Notes under the pieces: model-generated
The model's database searches: none
What the model was told of the DNA's origin: nothing
The model's input: the letters and a program-made list of their open reading frames with translations, nothing else
Made by a program: the position numbers and the translations under genes
Shown here: one piece after another, positions 24,102 through 31,742 of the stretch
How positions within the stretch are numbered: position 1 is the stretch's first letter
How the letters are laid out: the number at the start of each line of letters is the position of its first letter
Origin: a virus
Length of the DNA: 57,033 nt
IMG/VR virus record: IMGVR_UViG_3300027741_000075
Span: 1 to 57,033 of that record
Reading direction: 5' to 3' (one strand)

Positions 24102-25226
24102 ATGAAATTTTCCAAGATTAATCCTGGTGCCGATGCAAAAGCATATGGCATGGAACCTTCTTGGACCAATCAAGCCGAGATGCAAAATCTCAGAAGCGAA
24201 GAAATTCGTGCATTGAATTGGTATAATTATTTTTGTGACAACAAACAAGCAAAAACGTTTGTTGTCGAATACATGGCTAGCGTTGATCGACCGAAGGAAG
24301 AAATTTCTTTAGTCGCATCAAGTGACGCATCTATTCCAGTACAACTTGGTTGGGTAGCACGTATGATGTGTATGGGTTACGAACCATCCGAATCATTCAA
24401 AAAATTCTTTGTCAAAGAATTTAAGAATGTTGTTGAGACTGCAAAGAAAACTAAAAAAGCAAAAGCACCTGTTGTTGCAACATCGACCGCACCAGTCGTT
24501 TCTATTCAAGATAGAATTCGTGAAAAGGCATCTGAAGAAGTCGGTGAAATCGAAGGACTTGTAGATGACTTCATTGCTGGTGGGTGTAAGTCTGCACCAG
24601 ATATGCAATCATATCTAAAAGGTAAAGAATTATCTGCCGTTGTACAAAAGCGCATGTGTGAAGTGTTCATCAAGCGTTCTAAAGAATTTGAAGAAGTGAT
24701 GAATGCAACGGATGCAGATACGAAAGAGGCATACTCCAATTTCACTAAAGTACAATTGCGTAAAGTTAAAGAGTTCTATGATGCAATTGTTGCAGAAACA
24801 AATCGTGGCGCAGAAAAGAAACCCACACGTAAAGCACGTAAAGTAAAAGAGAAACCTGCAAGTGTCATTGTGGCTAAAGTGCAATACATGAAAGATTTCG
24901 CTGAGTTGAATTTGAAGAGTGTTCTGCCAGAAAAGATTATTGGTGCGAACCAAGTCTGGTTGTACAATACCAAAACAAAATTGCTTGGCATGTACAATTG
25001 CGATAATGCTAAAGGTCTGACGATCAAAGGCACAACAATTCAAAACTTCAATACAGAAACGTCCATTGGCAAACGTTTGCGTAAGCCAGAAGTGACTGTT
25101 AAGCAAGTACTTGATGGTGGTAAGATTGTGTTGAAAAAACTGTTAGACGGATTGACTACCAAACCTTCCGAGTTGACAGGACGCATTAACTCTGATACAA
25201 TTATTGTAAGAGTAATAACTGGATAA
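24102..25226 (+). CDS. T4-like conserved protein of unknown function
   Basis: A 374-residue protein. Residues about 1-110 (KAYGMEPSW..., EEIRALNWYNYFCD) form one helical domain; 120-250 is Lys-rich and helical; 270-374 is a beta-rich domain (NQVWLYNTKTKLLGMY). The same architecture appears, from memory, in T4-like phages near RNase H. Its basic composition suggests nucleic-acid contact. Confidence 0.6.
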   Translation: MKFSKINPGADAKAYGMEPSWTNQAEMQNLRSEEIRALNWYNYFCDNKQAKTFVVEYMASVDRPKEEISLVASSDASIPVQLGWVARMMCMGYEPSESFKKFFVKEFKNVVETAKKTKKAKAPVVATSTAPVVSIQDRIREKASEEVGEIEGLVDDFIAGGCKSAPDMQSYLKGKELSAVVQKRMCEVFIKRSKEFEEVMNATDADTKEAYSNFTKVQLRKVKEFYDAIVAETNRGAEKKPTRKARKVKEKPASVIVAKVQYMKDFAELNLKSVLPEKIIGANQVWLYNTKTKLLGMYNCDNAKGLTIKGTTIQNFNTETSIGKRLRKPEVTVKQVLDGGKIVLKKLLDGLTTKPSELTGRINSDTIIVRVITG

Positions 25227-25232
25227 CTTAAA

Positions 25233-26099
25233 ATGATTTTGATTGACTTGAATCAGGTAATGATTTCAAACTTGATGATGCAAATAAATTCAAATGCATC
25301 AAACCCAATTGATGAGAATCTCATTCGCCACATGGTGCTGAATAGCATTCGAATGTATAACGTCAAATTCCGTGATGACTATGGTGACATTGTTATCTGT
25401 TGCGATGACAAGAAATACTGGCGCAGAGAATACTTCCCTTACTACAAAGCAGGTCGTAAGAAAGATAGAGAGGCGTCTCCATTTGATTGGAATCTAATCT
25501 TTGAAACGCTAAACAAAGTGCGTGATGAAATTAAAGAATACTTTCCGTACAAAGTGATTCAAGTTGACAAAACTGAAGCCGATGACGTTATTGCTACGTT
25601 AACGCACAAGTTTGGCGTTCCACTTAAGAATAGCACTACCGAAAAGATTCTGATTCTGTCCAGCGATAAAGACTTCATGCAATTGCAGAAGTTCGCAAAC
25701 GTAGAACAATACAGCCCAATGGGTAAGAAGTTCTTGCGCTGTATTGATCCAGATAAATTCCTAAAAGAACACATTATTAAAGGAGACAGAAGCGATGGTA
25801 TCCCTAATTTTCTTAGTAGTGATGATTGCCTTGTTGCTGAGAGTCGGCAGAAACCTGTAACTGAGAAAAAACTAAATAAATGGTTAGAAGAAGAACCAAG
25901 GTCTTTTTGTGATGATGTGATGTGGCGTAATTACAAACGAAACGAATTGCTGATTGACCTGTCGAAGATTCCGACTGAGTATCAAGAGAAAATTCTTGAT
26001 GCTTATGAAAATACCCCTAAACGTGGTAGGGAAAAACTACTTAACTATTTTATCCAAAACCGCATGAAGCAGTTGATGGAACATATACAGGAATTTTAA
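25233..26099 (+). CDS. rnh: T4 RNase H-like 5'-3' exonuclease (FEN-1 family)
   Basis: A 288-residue flap endonuclease/RNase H that removes primers on the lagging strand. Acidic metal-ligand motifs: LIDLNQVM (Asp5), VICCDDKKYWRR (Asp51-52), KTEADDVIATL, and LSSDKDFMQL. The helix-hairpin region RSDGIPNFLSSDDC follows. Length close to T4 Rnh (305). A gp32-interacting C-terminus is expected in this family. Confidence 0.92.
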   Translation: MILIDLNQVMISNLMMQINSNASNPIDENLIRHMVLNSIRMYNVKFRDDYGDIVICCDDKKYWRREYFPYYKAGRKKDREASPFDWNLIFETLNKVRDEIKEYFPYKVIQVDKTEADDVIATLTHKFGVPLKNSTTEKILILSSDKDFMQLQKFANVEQYSPMGKKFLRCIDPDKFLKEHIIKGDRSDGIPNFLSSDDCLVAESRQKPVTEKKLNKWLEEEPRSFCDDVMWRNYKRNELLIDLSKIPTEYQEKILDAYENTPKRGREKLLNYFIQNRMKQLMEHIQEF

Positions 26100-26100
26100 A

Positions 26101-26544
26101 ATGGCTATTAATATTGAGAAAATGACTTTGCCCGAGTTGCTACAGCACATCGGAGATTTGCCTGTGGCAAAGAAAGCAAGTGCATTGAAGCAAATTGCAA
26201 ATCTGACACCAGAATTGAAAACTGTTCTTAAATATACATTTCATAAGAATATACAGTTTGAGTTGCCTAAAGGTGCACCTCCATATAAAGAGATGGAAAC
26301 TCCAGCAAATTGGGGGCACAACAGATTGCCTAGAGAGTTAAGAAAGTTTCAATACTTCATAACAGGAACTACATTGAATCCTATTAAACGGGAAGCAATG
26401 TTTATTGAGGTTTTAGAAAGCGTTTCGCCTGAAGAAGCCAAATTAGTTTTGATGATGAAAGAAAAAAAACTTACTTACAAAGGCATCAATCGAAAATTAA
26501 TCGAAGAAGCGTTGCCTGAAATTTTGCAGGGAGAATCAGAGTAA
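26101..26544 (+). CDS. T4-like conserved protein (DUF6433-like)
   Basis: A 147-residue helical protein beginning with a LPELLQHIGDLPVAKKASAL stretch, with a central LPKGAPPYKEMETPANWG. I recall this family beside RNase H in T4-like cyanophages, function unknown. It starts 1 nt after the rnh stop. Confidence 0.65.
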   Translation: MAINIEKMTLPELLQHIGDLPVAKKASALKQIANLTPELKTVLKYTFHKNIQFELPKGAPPYKEMETPANWGHNRLPRELRKFQYFITGTTLNPIKREAMFIEVLESVSPEEAKLVLMMKEKKLTYKGINRKLIEEALPEILQGESE

Positions 26545-26547
26545 CAA

Positions 26548-26736
26548 ATGGCTAAGACAAAGAAATATTCCAGTTTCCGTGACTTCTATGAAGACGAAGG
26601 CAGAGTAAGGAAACCGAAGTTGAACGAATCGAAAAAACAAAAAGATAAGTTCAAGCACCAAACTAAATTTATTGATCCTAAAAATATAAATGAAGATGAT
26701 TGGGATGAGTTTGAAGAATTTGACGAAATAAAATAA
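26548..26736 (+). CDS. Small charged protein
   Basis: A 62-residue protein: a basic N-terminal half (FRDFYEDEGRVRKPKLNESK) and an acidic C-terminal end (WDEFEEFDEIK). Similar peptides occur at this position in T4-like marine phages. Unknown function. Confidence 0.55.
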   Translation: MAKTKKYSSFRDFYEDEGRVRKPKLNESKKQKDKFKHQTKFIDPKNINEDDWDEFEEFDEIK

Positions 26737-26752
26737 CCTCTGAGAGTATATT

Positions 26753-27352
26753 ATGAAAAAGGAATTGGATGAAGCACTAGTAGCAAAGTACCCAAAGATT
26801 TTCAAGTATCGTCATGCACCAATGACGCATACTGCTATGTGTTGGGGTTTTGAATGTGGTGATGGTTGGTACAACATCATTGATGCATTGTGTGGAAACA
26901 TTCAAAGCCACGTTGACTTTAAACGTAAGCGCCGTGCGAATGCATTAAAATTTAATCGTGCATTGAAACGTGCATTGGCTGGAGATGTACGTTCACTTCA
27001 AAAGCATTTTACGTTTGGTGGTAAAGAAGAACCAGACGAGTGGGCGATTGAATCTGCTAATAAAGCAATTGAAAAAGCCGAATACCATGAAGTTCCTCCA
27101 CCTATGCCATACGTCACAGCAAGCCAAGTCAAAGAAAAGTTTGGCGGATTGCGATTCTACACTAATGGTTATACCGATGGGATTGGTGGAATGATTCGCA
27201 TGGCTGAGTCCATGTCATATCGTACATGTGAAGTGTGTGGCAATCCTGGTCGTTCAAATAACTACGGATGGATTTCAACATTGTGCGATACCCACCGACT
27301 AGAACGTGGCGAAACCCTCCCACAAGACGAGGAACTAGAGTCCGAAAATTGA
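26753..27352 (+). CDS. Conserved phage protein with C-terminal zinc finger
   Basis: A 199-residue protein. The end carries QVKEKFGGLRFYTNG, then CEVCGNPG (Cys-x2-Cys) and LCDTH, giving a Cys3-His zinc knuckle; GMIRMAESMSYRTCEVCG is a pattern found in many T4- and T7-like phages. Function unknown. Followed by a strong terminator. Confidence 0.7.
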   Translation: MKKELDEALVAKYPKIFKYRHAPMTHTAMCWGFECGDGWYNIIDALCGNIQSHVDFKRKRRANALKFNRALKRALAGDVRSLQKHFTFGGKEEPDEWAIESANKAIEKAEYHEVPPPMPYVTASQVKEKFGGLRFYTNGYTDGIGGMIRMAESMSYRTCEVCGNPGRSNNYGWISTLCDTHRLERGETLPQDEELESEN

Positions 27353-27378
27353 ATACCAAGGTACTAATACCCATTTCC

Positions 27379-27401
27379 AAGCCGTCCTAGACGGCTTTTT
27401 T
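27379..27401 (+). terminator. Rho-independent terminator
   Basis: AAGCCGTC (27379-27386) and GACGGCTT (27390-27397) form an 8-bp stem with a 3-nt loop, ending in six T. It closes the transcription unit from 23799. Confidence 0.92.
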
Positions 27402-27453
27402 GTTGTTTTTTCCCCACAAAACGTTGTTTTTTTGCACAAAGTGAAAATATCCG

Positions 27454-27481
27454 TTGACTTGCCCACCAGTGCCTGTATAAT
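27454..27481 (+). promoter_or_regulatory. Early promoter of the GTTGAC family
   Basis: TTGACT (27454-27459), 16-nt spacer, TATAAT (27476-27481), followed by the shared initial sequence AGATTCTGTAGTGA, which is nearly identical downstream of the promoter at 28000. Confidence 0.88.
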
Positions 27482-27517
27482 AGATTCTGTAGTGAGTGAG
27501 ATTGATTGGAGATTTAA

Positions 27518-27610
27518 ATGATTACGGTTTTAGCGATTTTGATGGGTTTGTTTGTTGCGATGGTTCTGTTCGGTGCCGCAGTTGGCGGTTCTGTTAAAAC
27601 CCTCGGTTAA
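27518..27610 (+). CDS. Tiny membrane peptide
   Basis: A 30-residue frame (MITVLAILMGLFVAMVLFG...) that is essentially one transmembrane helix, with SD GGAG 6 nt upstream. It is first behind an early promoter. Plausible but short. Confidence 0.5.
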   Translation: MITVLAILMGLFVAMVLFGAAVGGSVKTLG

Positions 27611-27628
27611 TTGATAAAGGAAATGAAA

Positions 27629-27964
27629 ATGATGTACGAAGCACTAGAAACCTTGAAGAATGACATTGTTGCCGATTACGAAAGTTGGCAGACACTAAGC
27701 GGTAAACCTCGCACCGAAATCCAAGCACGGATGCTTGACGAGTTTATCAACGGAATTCGGATTGATGAAGGTAGCAAGTACATCAAGGTTGTTACTGGTT
27801 CCTCGGTTTGGGGTTTCATTGTGAAAACTGATACAGACAAAAAATTCCGTAAAGGCGACATTCTGAAAGCGGCTGGTTGGGCGGCTCCTGCACGTAACGC
27901 CGCCCGTGGTAACATTCTGGACGGTGGATATTCAATCCAGTGGATGGGTCCTCACTATCTGTGA
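27629..27964 (+). CDS. Small unknown early protein
   Basis: A 111-residue protein with a helical N-terminus and a GFIVKTDTDKKFRKGDILKA segment, then an Ala/Arg-rich region and GGYSIQWMGPHYL. I have seen similar proteins in unrelated phages, without function. Start ATG chosen for its spacing to AAGGAA. Confidence 0.6.
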   Translation: MMYEALETLKNDIVADYESWQTLSGKPRTEIQARMLDEFINGIRIDEGSKYIKVVTGSSVWGFIVKTDTDKKFRKGDILKAAGWAAPARNAARGNILDGGYSIQWMGPHYL

Positions 27965-28027
27965 TTGTTGCAAAAAAGCAACAACTTGAAAAATAGTTGT
28001 TGACTTTTCTGCCGAAGAGAGTAGAAT
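27965..28027 (+). promoter_or_regulatory. Early promoter module with overlapping inverted repeats
   Basis: TTGTTGC (27965-27971) pairs with GCAACAA (27978-27984); CAACAAC (27979-27985) pairs instead with GTTGTTG (27996-28002), which runs into the -35 TTGACT (28000-28005). The -10 is TAGAAT (28022-28027), 16-nt spacing. The middle element can pair with only one partner at a time. Confidence 0.8.
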
Positions 28028-28063
28028 AGATTCTGTAGTGATTGAGAAATAAGGAAATTTGAT

Positions 28064-28333
28064 ATGCGTACTAAGACTTACATTCAGGGCTTCAAGAATT
28101 CACAAAAAATCCGTGTGATGTTTGACGGAATTGGTGTCTACACCACAGTTGCTGGTGTTGCTAGTGTGTTTGCTACATACACCCATTCGCAAGCGGCTAA
28201 TGATGCTCTGTTGCGTTTGTCTTACATGCGTTACATGGCGCAAAAAGATGGTGCGTTAGTTCCCACTGGTCTTGGTATGACAAGTTACAATACCTCGCAA
28301 GTTGGTACGCAAGTTCAAGTTGATTTGATTTAA
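28064..28333 (+). CDS. Small unknown early protein
   Basis: An 89-residue protein with a beta-type N-terminus (YIQGFKNSQKIRVMFDGIGV) and a helical middle (HSQAANDALLRLSYMRYMAQ). SD AAGGAAAT. Not recognised. Confidence 0.55.
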   Translation: MRTKTYIQGFKNSQKIRVMFDGIGVYTTVAGVASVFATYTHSQAANDALLRLSYMRYMAQKDGALVPTGLGMTSYNTSQVGTQVQVDLI

Positions 28334-28342
28334 GGAAATAAA

Positions 28343-28579
28343 ATGACTACATTGACTACAGATATCTCTTACGGAATGTTTAGCGAAGTTGGTAACTTAG
28401 CAGTTCATGGCGTTGTCGTTACTGCAATTACAATGAACCTGACATGGCCACAGACTTATAAGTGTCTCAACATGTTAGCGAAATCTGACTATAGCAAATT
28501 TGGTGAGGCGATGGACACCGAAGTTCGTGAGTGTGTCTATAATGCTTGTGGTTTTACTTCTAACTTTTATGGTGCTTAA
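28343..28579 (+). CDS. Small unknown early protein
   Basis: A 78-residue protein, mixed alpha/beta, two Cys near the C-terminus (ECVYNACGF). SD AAGGAAAT. Not recognised. Confidence 0.5.
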   Translation: MTTLTTDISYGMFSEVGNLAVHGVVVTAITMNLTWPQTYKCLNMLAKSDYSKFGEAMDTEVRECVYNACGFTSNFYGA

Positions 28580-28580
28580 T

Positions 28581-28760
28581 ATGATTACATACAAATTTTA
28601 TGTTGGTAAAGATGTTTACGAATTCACCGCAGAATCTAAACTGAATGCGATGGAAATGTGTAATCGTCAAGTGATTGATAAGTTGGATTTGCATCCTATG
28701 GCTTGGTTTGATGCTGGTCAAAATGCATTTTCGTGTCAGTCTGGCAACTTTTTTGATTAA
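28581..28760 (+). CDS. Small unknown early protein
   Basis: A 59-residue protein (MITYKFYVGKDVYEFTAESK...), apparently a small beta-sheet/helix domain. The ATG at 28581 lies one base after the upstream stop; an in-frame start at 28500 inside the previous gene is less likely. Confidence 0.5.
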   Translation: MITYKFYVGKDVYEFTAESKLNAMEMCNRQVIDKLDLHPMAWFDAGQNAFSCQSGNFFD

Positions 28761-28769
28761 GGAAACAAA

Positions 28770-28952
28770 ATGAAAATCGAAACAGCAATTGGTATTCTGA
28801 ATAAAGAACGTGAATTTTTGGGTTTGGGTTTCTTGGAGTTGTTGCAAGATATCCAAAAAGAAGGTAAGATGATTTACTCCGAGCGAGTGATGGAAGCCTT
28901 TGAACGGTTCATGGTCGATGGTCGCAAGATGTTTGCCCCTGTTGCAGAATAA
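28770..28952 (+). CDS. Small unknown early protein
   Basis: A 60-residue helical protein (MKIETAIGILNKEREFLGLG...). SD AAGGAAAC. Its stop codon lies within the loop of the next promoter's upstream inverted repeat. Confidence 0.5.
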   Translation: MKIETAIGILNKEREFLGLGFLELLQDIQKEGKMIYSERVMEAFERFMVDGRKMFAPVAE

Positions 28953-29001
28953 CAACACTACCAAAAATAGTTGTTGACTTACCTACCCAACCTGTTAAAC
29001 T
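28940..29001 (+). promoter_or_regulatory. Early promoter module with overlapping inverted repeats
   Basis: TGTTG (28940-28944) pairs with CAACA (28953-28957); AACAAC (28951-28956) pairs with GTTGTT (28970-28975) overlapping the -35 TTGACT (28974-28979). A TAAACT at 28996-29001 is a fair -10 with 16-nt spacing. Confidence 0.75.
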
Positions 29002-29031
29002 AGAGTCTGTTGAGTTGATAAAGGAAATGAA

Positions 29032-29274
29032 ATGATGACAGCGAACGAACAAACCCTCTGGGAAATCCAAGCATACGGTGCTAAGAAATCCGAAATCCTT
29101 GAGTCCGTTACGGATTCAATCAGTTTCAAATTTTCTGGTCCTGGCATGGTGATTGCAAGTTATCTTTCCGATGCACAGGAAATGATTGCATGTGGTAGTT
29201 CGAATGATGCACGGCAGTATATCAACATTGCCAAAATGTTGATGATGGAATTCAATTTAGGTTTTAAGGAATAA
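29032..29274 (+). CDS. Small unknown early protein
   Basis: An 80-residue helical protein (LWEIQAYGAKKSEILE...). The ATG pair at 29032/29035 leaves the exact start open; SD AAGGAAA. I recall similar small proteins in other T4-like phages. Function unknown. Confidence 0.5.
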   Translation: MMTANEQTLWEIQAYGAKKSEILESVTDSISFKFSGPGMVIASYLSDAQEMIACGSSNDARQYINIAKMLMMEFNLGFKE

Positions 29275-29278
29275 ATAT

Positions 29279-29623
29279 ATGATGATAGTTATCCGCACTC
29301 AGTACCACGAAAATTATGGCGCACATGATTGGGATGGTGTGGGTGAGTGTCCTCAGTATTGGAAAGCAAAAGGCGGTTCAGAGTATAAGATACTTGACGT
29401 TCCGCTTAACATAGACTATAATGAGTTTGTGAAGTTTGCATTGAGTGGCATTGAAACTGATACGGATTACTCCAGTGAGTACATGATTGATTGGTCTATG
29501 GAAAGTGATGATTACCTTTCATGGTTTGAGAAATCTCAGTTACAGTTTGATGGTGCGATTGCACACAAAGAACCCGCAATGACGTATCAACAAGTTTTGG
29601 ATAAACAAAAGGAACTAGCATGA
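29279..29623 (+). CDS. Conserved small phage protein
   Basis: A 114-residue protein. VIRTQYHENYGAHDWDGVG followed by PQYWKAKGGSEYKI is a pattern shared by several large phages, from memory. No catalytic motif. It overlaps the next gene by 4 nt. Confidence 0.6.
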   Translation: MMIVIRTQYHENYGAHDWDGVGECPQYWKAKGGSEYKILDVPLNIDYNEFVKFALSGIETDTDYSSEYMIDWSMESDDYLSWFEKSQLQFDGAIAHKEPAMTYQQVLDKQKELA

Positions 29624-29856
29624 GTAAGATGGGCGAGTTGGCTATGCAAATTGAAGAGTTGTACATACAAGGGTACAATGAATTCACGATTGCGACAATG
29701 CTTAATGTACCAGTAGAATTGGTAGACAATTTTGTTGCAAGTTTTATGGATGCAGAGTATAATGATGACATGGACGGAGATTTTGATTCCGCTATGGCTT
29801 CAGCAGGATATGGAACCGATGAGGATTACGGAAGTTATGGAGAGCCTGAATTTTAA
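29620..29856 (+). CDS. Small HTH-like acidic protein
   Basis: A 78-residue protein. Residues 1-45 (IEELYIQGYNEFTIATMLNV...) have helix-turn-helix spacing, and the C-terminus is acidic. Could be a small regulator. Not recognised by name. Confidence 0.5.
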   Translation: MSKMGELAMQIEELYIQGYNEFTIATMLNVPVELVDNFVASFMDAEYNDDMDGDFDSAMASAGYGTDEDYGSYGEPEF

Positions 29857-29980
29857 ATTGTCGAAAACAAAACCACGTAATATGGTAGCGAAGGACTTGC
29901 GTAGCCCTAAGTATCGTATGCGTGTGGTTGCAGACAAGCGTAAGAGAGAACCAAAGCATAAGGAACAATATGTATATTGA
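29837..29980 (+). CDS. Small basic protein
   Basis: A 47-residue basic peptide containing KTKPRNMVAKDLRSPKYRMR followed by KHKEQ. This KPRN...VAK...KHK pattern recurs in T4-like phages. It overlaps the previous gene by 20 nt in another frame. Likely nucleic-acid binding. Confidence 0.6.
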   Translation: MESLNFKLSKTKPRNMVAKDLRSPKYRMRVVADKRKREPKHKEQYVY

Positions 29981-30272
29981 TGGTATGGGTCCACGACAAT
30001 CGATGGCTGTTGAAATTTTAGATACAGTTCGATTTGGTGGTCTTGATAAAATCAAAGGTGCTAATGGTTATGCCAAGAAAAAACTTGACAACGGTGATGC
30101 TTATGTGATACCATTTGGACTCAGTAAAAATATTTTTGGTGCTGTGGTAATTTCTGCTCCAAAAAGACTATATATTACATATAGAATTAATAAAAAAGAA
30201 AAGACTGTGCGAATGACTAACGCATGGGAAGTGAAACGATTCTTGGTGAAGCAATTCATTCAGAATATGTAA
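29970..30272 (+). CDS. Unknown protein
   Basis: A 100-residue basic protein with a beta-rich core (AVVISAPKRLYITYRINKK). The ATG at 29970 follows AAGGAAC. No name assigned. It is followed by a long structured non-coding stretch. Confidence 0.5.
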   Translation: MYIDGMGPRQSMAVEILDTVRFGGLDKIKGANGYAKKKLDNGDAYVIPFGLSKNIFGAVVISAPKRLYITYRINKKEKTVRMTNAWEVKRFLVKQFIQNM

Positions 30273-30563
30273 AGACCGTGCCATGTGATAGTGGCTACTG
30301 TGACCCGCAGGATGAGAAGTGAAATAATTAATCACGGGTGGTTCGGACAAGGGTTCACCTTTAGTAACATTGGTGAGAGAATCTGTCCCTACAGTAAGAT
30401 GTAGCAGTTAAACCGAACTGGCGTTAGCAATACGACAACGGAACCTGTCGGGAAGCGGGTGGAGGCTGTGTGTGATGTGACTCTGGTACAAAGGAGAAGC
30501 TGATGCAGTATAATTACCGCCGAGGTTCGCAGAGCATTTTATGAATTGAGAAAAGGTTTGGAT
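30273..30563 (+). ncRNA. Candidate multi-branched structured RNA
   Basis: No gene fits this 291-nt gap. Nested complementarities are seen: TACTGTG (30296-30302) with TGCAGTA (30504-30510); ACCCGC (30303-30308) with GCGGGT (30455-30460); GGACA (30345-30349) with TGTCC (30384-30388), enclosing TCACC/GGTGA; CTACA with TGTAG around 30389-30404; CGACA with TGTCG around 30433-30450. The set forms a plausible multi-way junction. I recognise no known RNA family. Confidence 0.5.
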
Positions 30564-30564
30564 A

Positions 30565-30849
30565 ATGATTAATGCGAATGAGAAAGAAATTTTATTGATT
30601 GCCCAGGAAGAATGTGCAGAAGTGACACAGGCAATCAGTAAGGTTTTTCGATTTGGATTACATGCACAACATAATGGCGCATCTAATCGTGAACGATTGA
30701 CAGAAGAAGTTGGTGATTTATTTTGTATGATTCAATTGATGATTGAAACAGGTATTATTAATATTGATGAAGTAGATAACGCATCACGAAAGAAAAAAGA
30801 AAAACTCCAGAAATGGTCTAACATTTATACGAAAGAAACGGTACTCTAA
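30565..30849 (+). CDS. MazG-like nucleotide pyrophosphohydrolase
   Basis: A 94-residue all-alpha NTP-PPase. EECAEVTQAISKVFRFG and RLTEEVGDLFCMIQLM carry the E-x-x-E...E-x-x-D metal-binding pattern of MazG-like proteins. Phage MazG proteins hydrolyse nucleoside triphosphates, with suggested roles in nucleotide pools or in damping (p)ppGpp signalling. Confidence 0.85.
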   Translation: MINANEKEILLIAQEECAEVTQAISKVFRFGLHAQHNGASNRERLTEEVGDLFCMIQLMIETGIINIDEVDNASRKKKEKLQKWSNIYTKETVL

Positions 30850-30850
30850 A

Positions 30851-30967
30851 ATGAATTTAATTTCGAAACTCTCAACAAGAAATTATATGCCAATTATGTG
30901 GCAGAGTATTTCTCGCTTTGAGAAATCCGATTGCCATTCACCAGTGATGGGGGCTTGTTATACCTGA
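30851..30967 (+). CDS. Candidate leader peptide
   Basis: A 38-residue frame (starts MNLISKLSTRNYMP) one base after the MazG-like stop. No strong SD, so coupled translation is required. Its 3' end covers the first arm of a hairpin that competes with the terminator at 31001-31033. Weak as a protein but well placed as a leader. Confidence 0.3.
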   Translation: MNLISKLSTRNYMPIMWQSISRFEKSDCHSPVMGACYT

Positions 30968-31033
30968 GGACCATAAGTCCAAAGAGAATACAAAGACAAG
31001 CCCCCTAGAGACACCAAACTCTAGGGGGTTTTT
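30949..31033 (+). terminator. Strong terminator with competing upstream hairpin
   Basis: CCCCCTAGAG (31001-31010) and CTCTAGGGGG (31019-31028) form a 10-bp stem followed by five T. The 5' arm also pairs, through ACAAGCCCCC (30996-31005), with GGGGGCTTGT (30949-30958), a perfect 10-bp alternative hairpin. The two hairpins exclude each other. Confidence 0.8.
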
Positions 31034-31038
31034 CTTTG

Positions 31039-31145
31039 TGTTGTATAAAAACAACATCTATGAAAATAGTTGTTGACAGTCTTCCTGATTGTGTTATACT
31101 TTGTATTGAGTTGATCGTGACTCAGCAAAAACAAGTTCTTTAACA
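31039..31145 (+). promoter_or_regulatory. tRNA operon promoter module with boxA-like leader
   Basis: TGTTGT (31039-31044) pairs with ACAACA (31051-31056), and AACAAC (31050-31055) with GTTGTT (31069-31074). The -35 is TTGACA (31073-31078), the -10 TATACT (31095-31100). The leader carries GTTCTTTAACA (31135-31145), matching rRNA-operon boxA antitermination sites (TGCTCTTTAACA). Confidence 0.8.
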
Positions 31146-31168
31146 ATTTGCATCCATATTTTTTATGT

Positions 31169-31242
31169 TGGGGGTTAGTGTAGCGGTAGCACACCAGACT
31201 TTGACTCTGTTAGCACAAGTTCGATCCTTGTACCCTCTGCCA
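31169..31242 (+). tRNA. tRNA-Gln (TTG)
   Basis: Cloverleaf with anticodon loop CTTTGAC, T-loop TTCGATC and encoded CCA. The 1:72 position is a U-U mismatch, compatible with GlnRS preference for a weak first pair. Confidence 0.95.
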
Positions 31243-31249
31243 AATAAAA

Positions 31250-31324
31250 GGTGACATAGCACAGCGGTAGTGCATCTGCTTCATACGCAGGAGGTCGTTG
31301 GCTCGAATCCAACTGTCACCACCA
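31250..31324 (+). tRNA. tRNA-Met (CAT), elongator type
   Basis: Cloverleaf with anticodon loop TTCATAC and fully paired acceptor GGTGACA/TGTCACC; CCA encoded. Paired 1:72 excludes initiator. A lysidine-modified tRNA-Ile2 is the alternative reading of CAT. Confidence 0.88.
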
Positions 31325-31327
31325 AAT

Positions 31328-31402
31328 GGGGGTATAACTTAACGGCTAAAGTAGTAGGCTTTTAACCTATTAATCCGAGTTCGATTCTCGGTGCCCCTAC
31401 CA
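31328..31402 (+). tRNA. tRNA-Lys (TTT)
   Basis: Anticodon loop CTTTTAA on a TAGG/CCTA stem, T-loop TTCGATT, encoded CCA. Confidence 0.95.
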
Positions 31403-31414
31403 GTTTTCTTTGGT

Positions 31415-31490
31415 GTGACCTTAGTGTTAGCGGTCAGCACCTCGGATTGTGATTCCGATAGGATGGGTTCAAATCCCATAGGTCACCCCA
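31415..31490 (+). tRNA. tRNA-His (GTG)
   Basis: Anticodon loop TTGTGAT, acceptor GTGACCT/AGGTCAC, discriminator C, encoded CCA. The base before position 1 is T, not the usual encoded G(-1). Confidence 0.93.
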
Positions 31491-31499
31491 AAGAAAATT

Positions 31500-31574
31500 G
31501 CCTTGTTAACTCAGCGGTAGAGTGTCTCCCTTACAAGGAGAAGGTCGGCAGTTCGATCCTGTCACAAGGTACCA
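31500..31574 (+). tRNA. tRNA-Val (TAC)
   Basis: Anticodon loop CTTACAA on TCTCC/GGAGA, acceptor GCCTTGT/ACAAGGT, encoded CCA. Confidence 0.95.
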
Positions 31575-31580
31575 GATTTT

Positions 31581-31654
31581 GCTCGGTTAGTTAAATGGTA
31601 TAACGGACGCTTGATAAGCGTTTATCACAAGTTCAATTCTTGTACTGAGCACCA
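31581..31654 (+). tRNA. tRNA-Ile (GAT)
   Basis: Anticodon loop TTGATAA on GACGC/GCGTT, acceptor GCTCGGT/ACTGAGC, encoded CCA. Confidence 0.95.
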
Positions 31655-31657
31655 AAT

Positions 31658-31734
31658 GCCCCTGTGACGGAATTGGTATACGTGTTGGTCTTAGAAGCCA
31701 AATTTTTGGAGTTCGAGTCTCCACGGGGGCACCA
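31658..31734 (+). tRNA. tRNA-Leu (TAG)
   Basis: Anticodon loop CTTAGAA, acceptor GCCCCTG/CGGGGGC, encoded CCA. The variable arm is very short for a leucine tRNA. Confidence 0.9.
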
Positions 31735-31742
31735 AGTATTTT

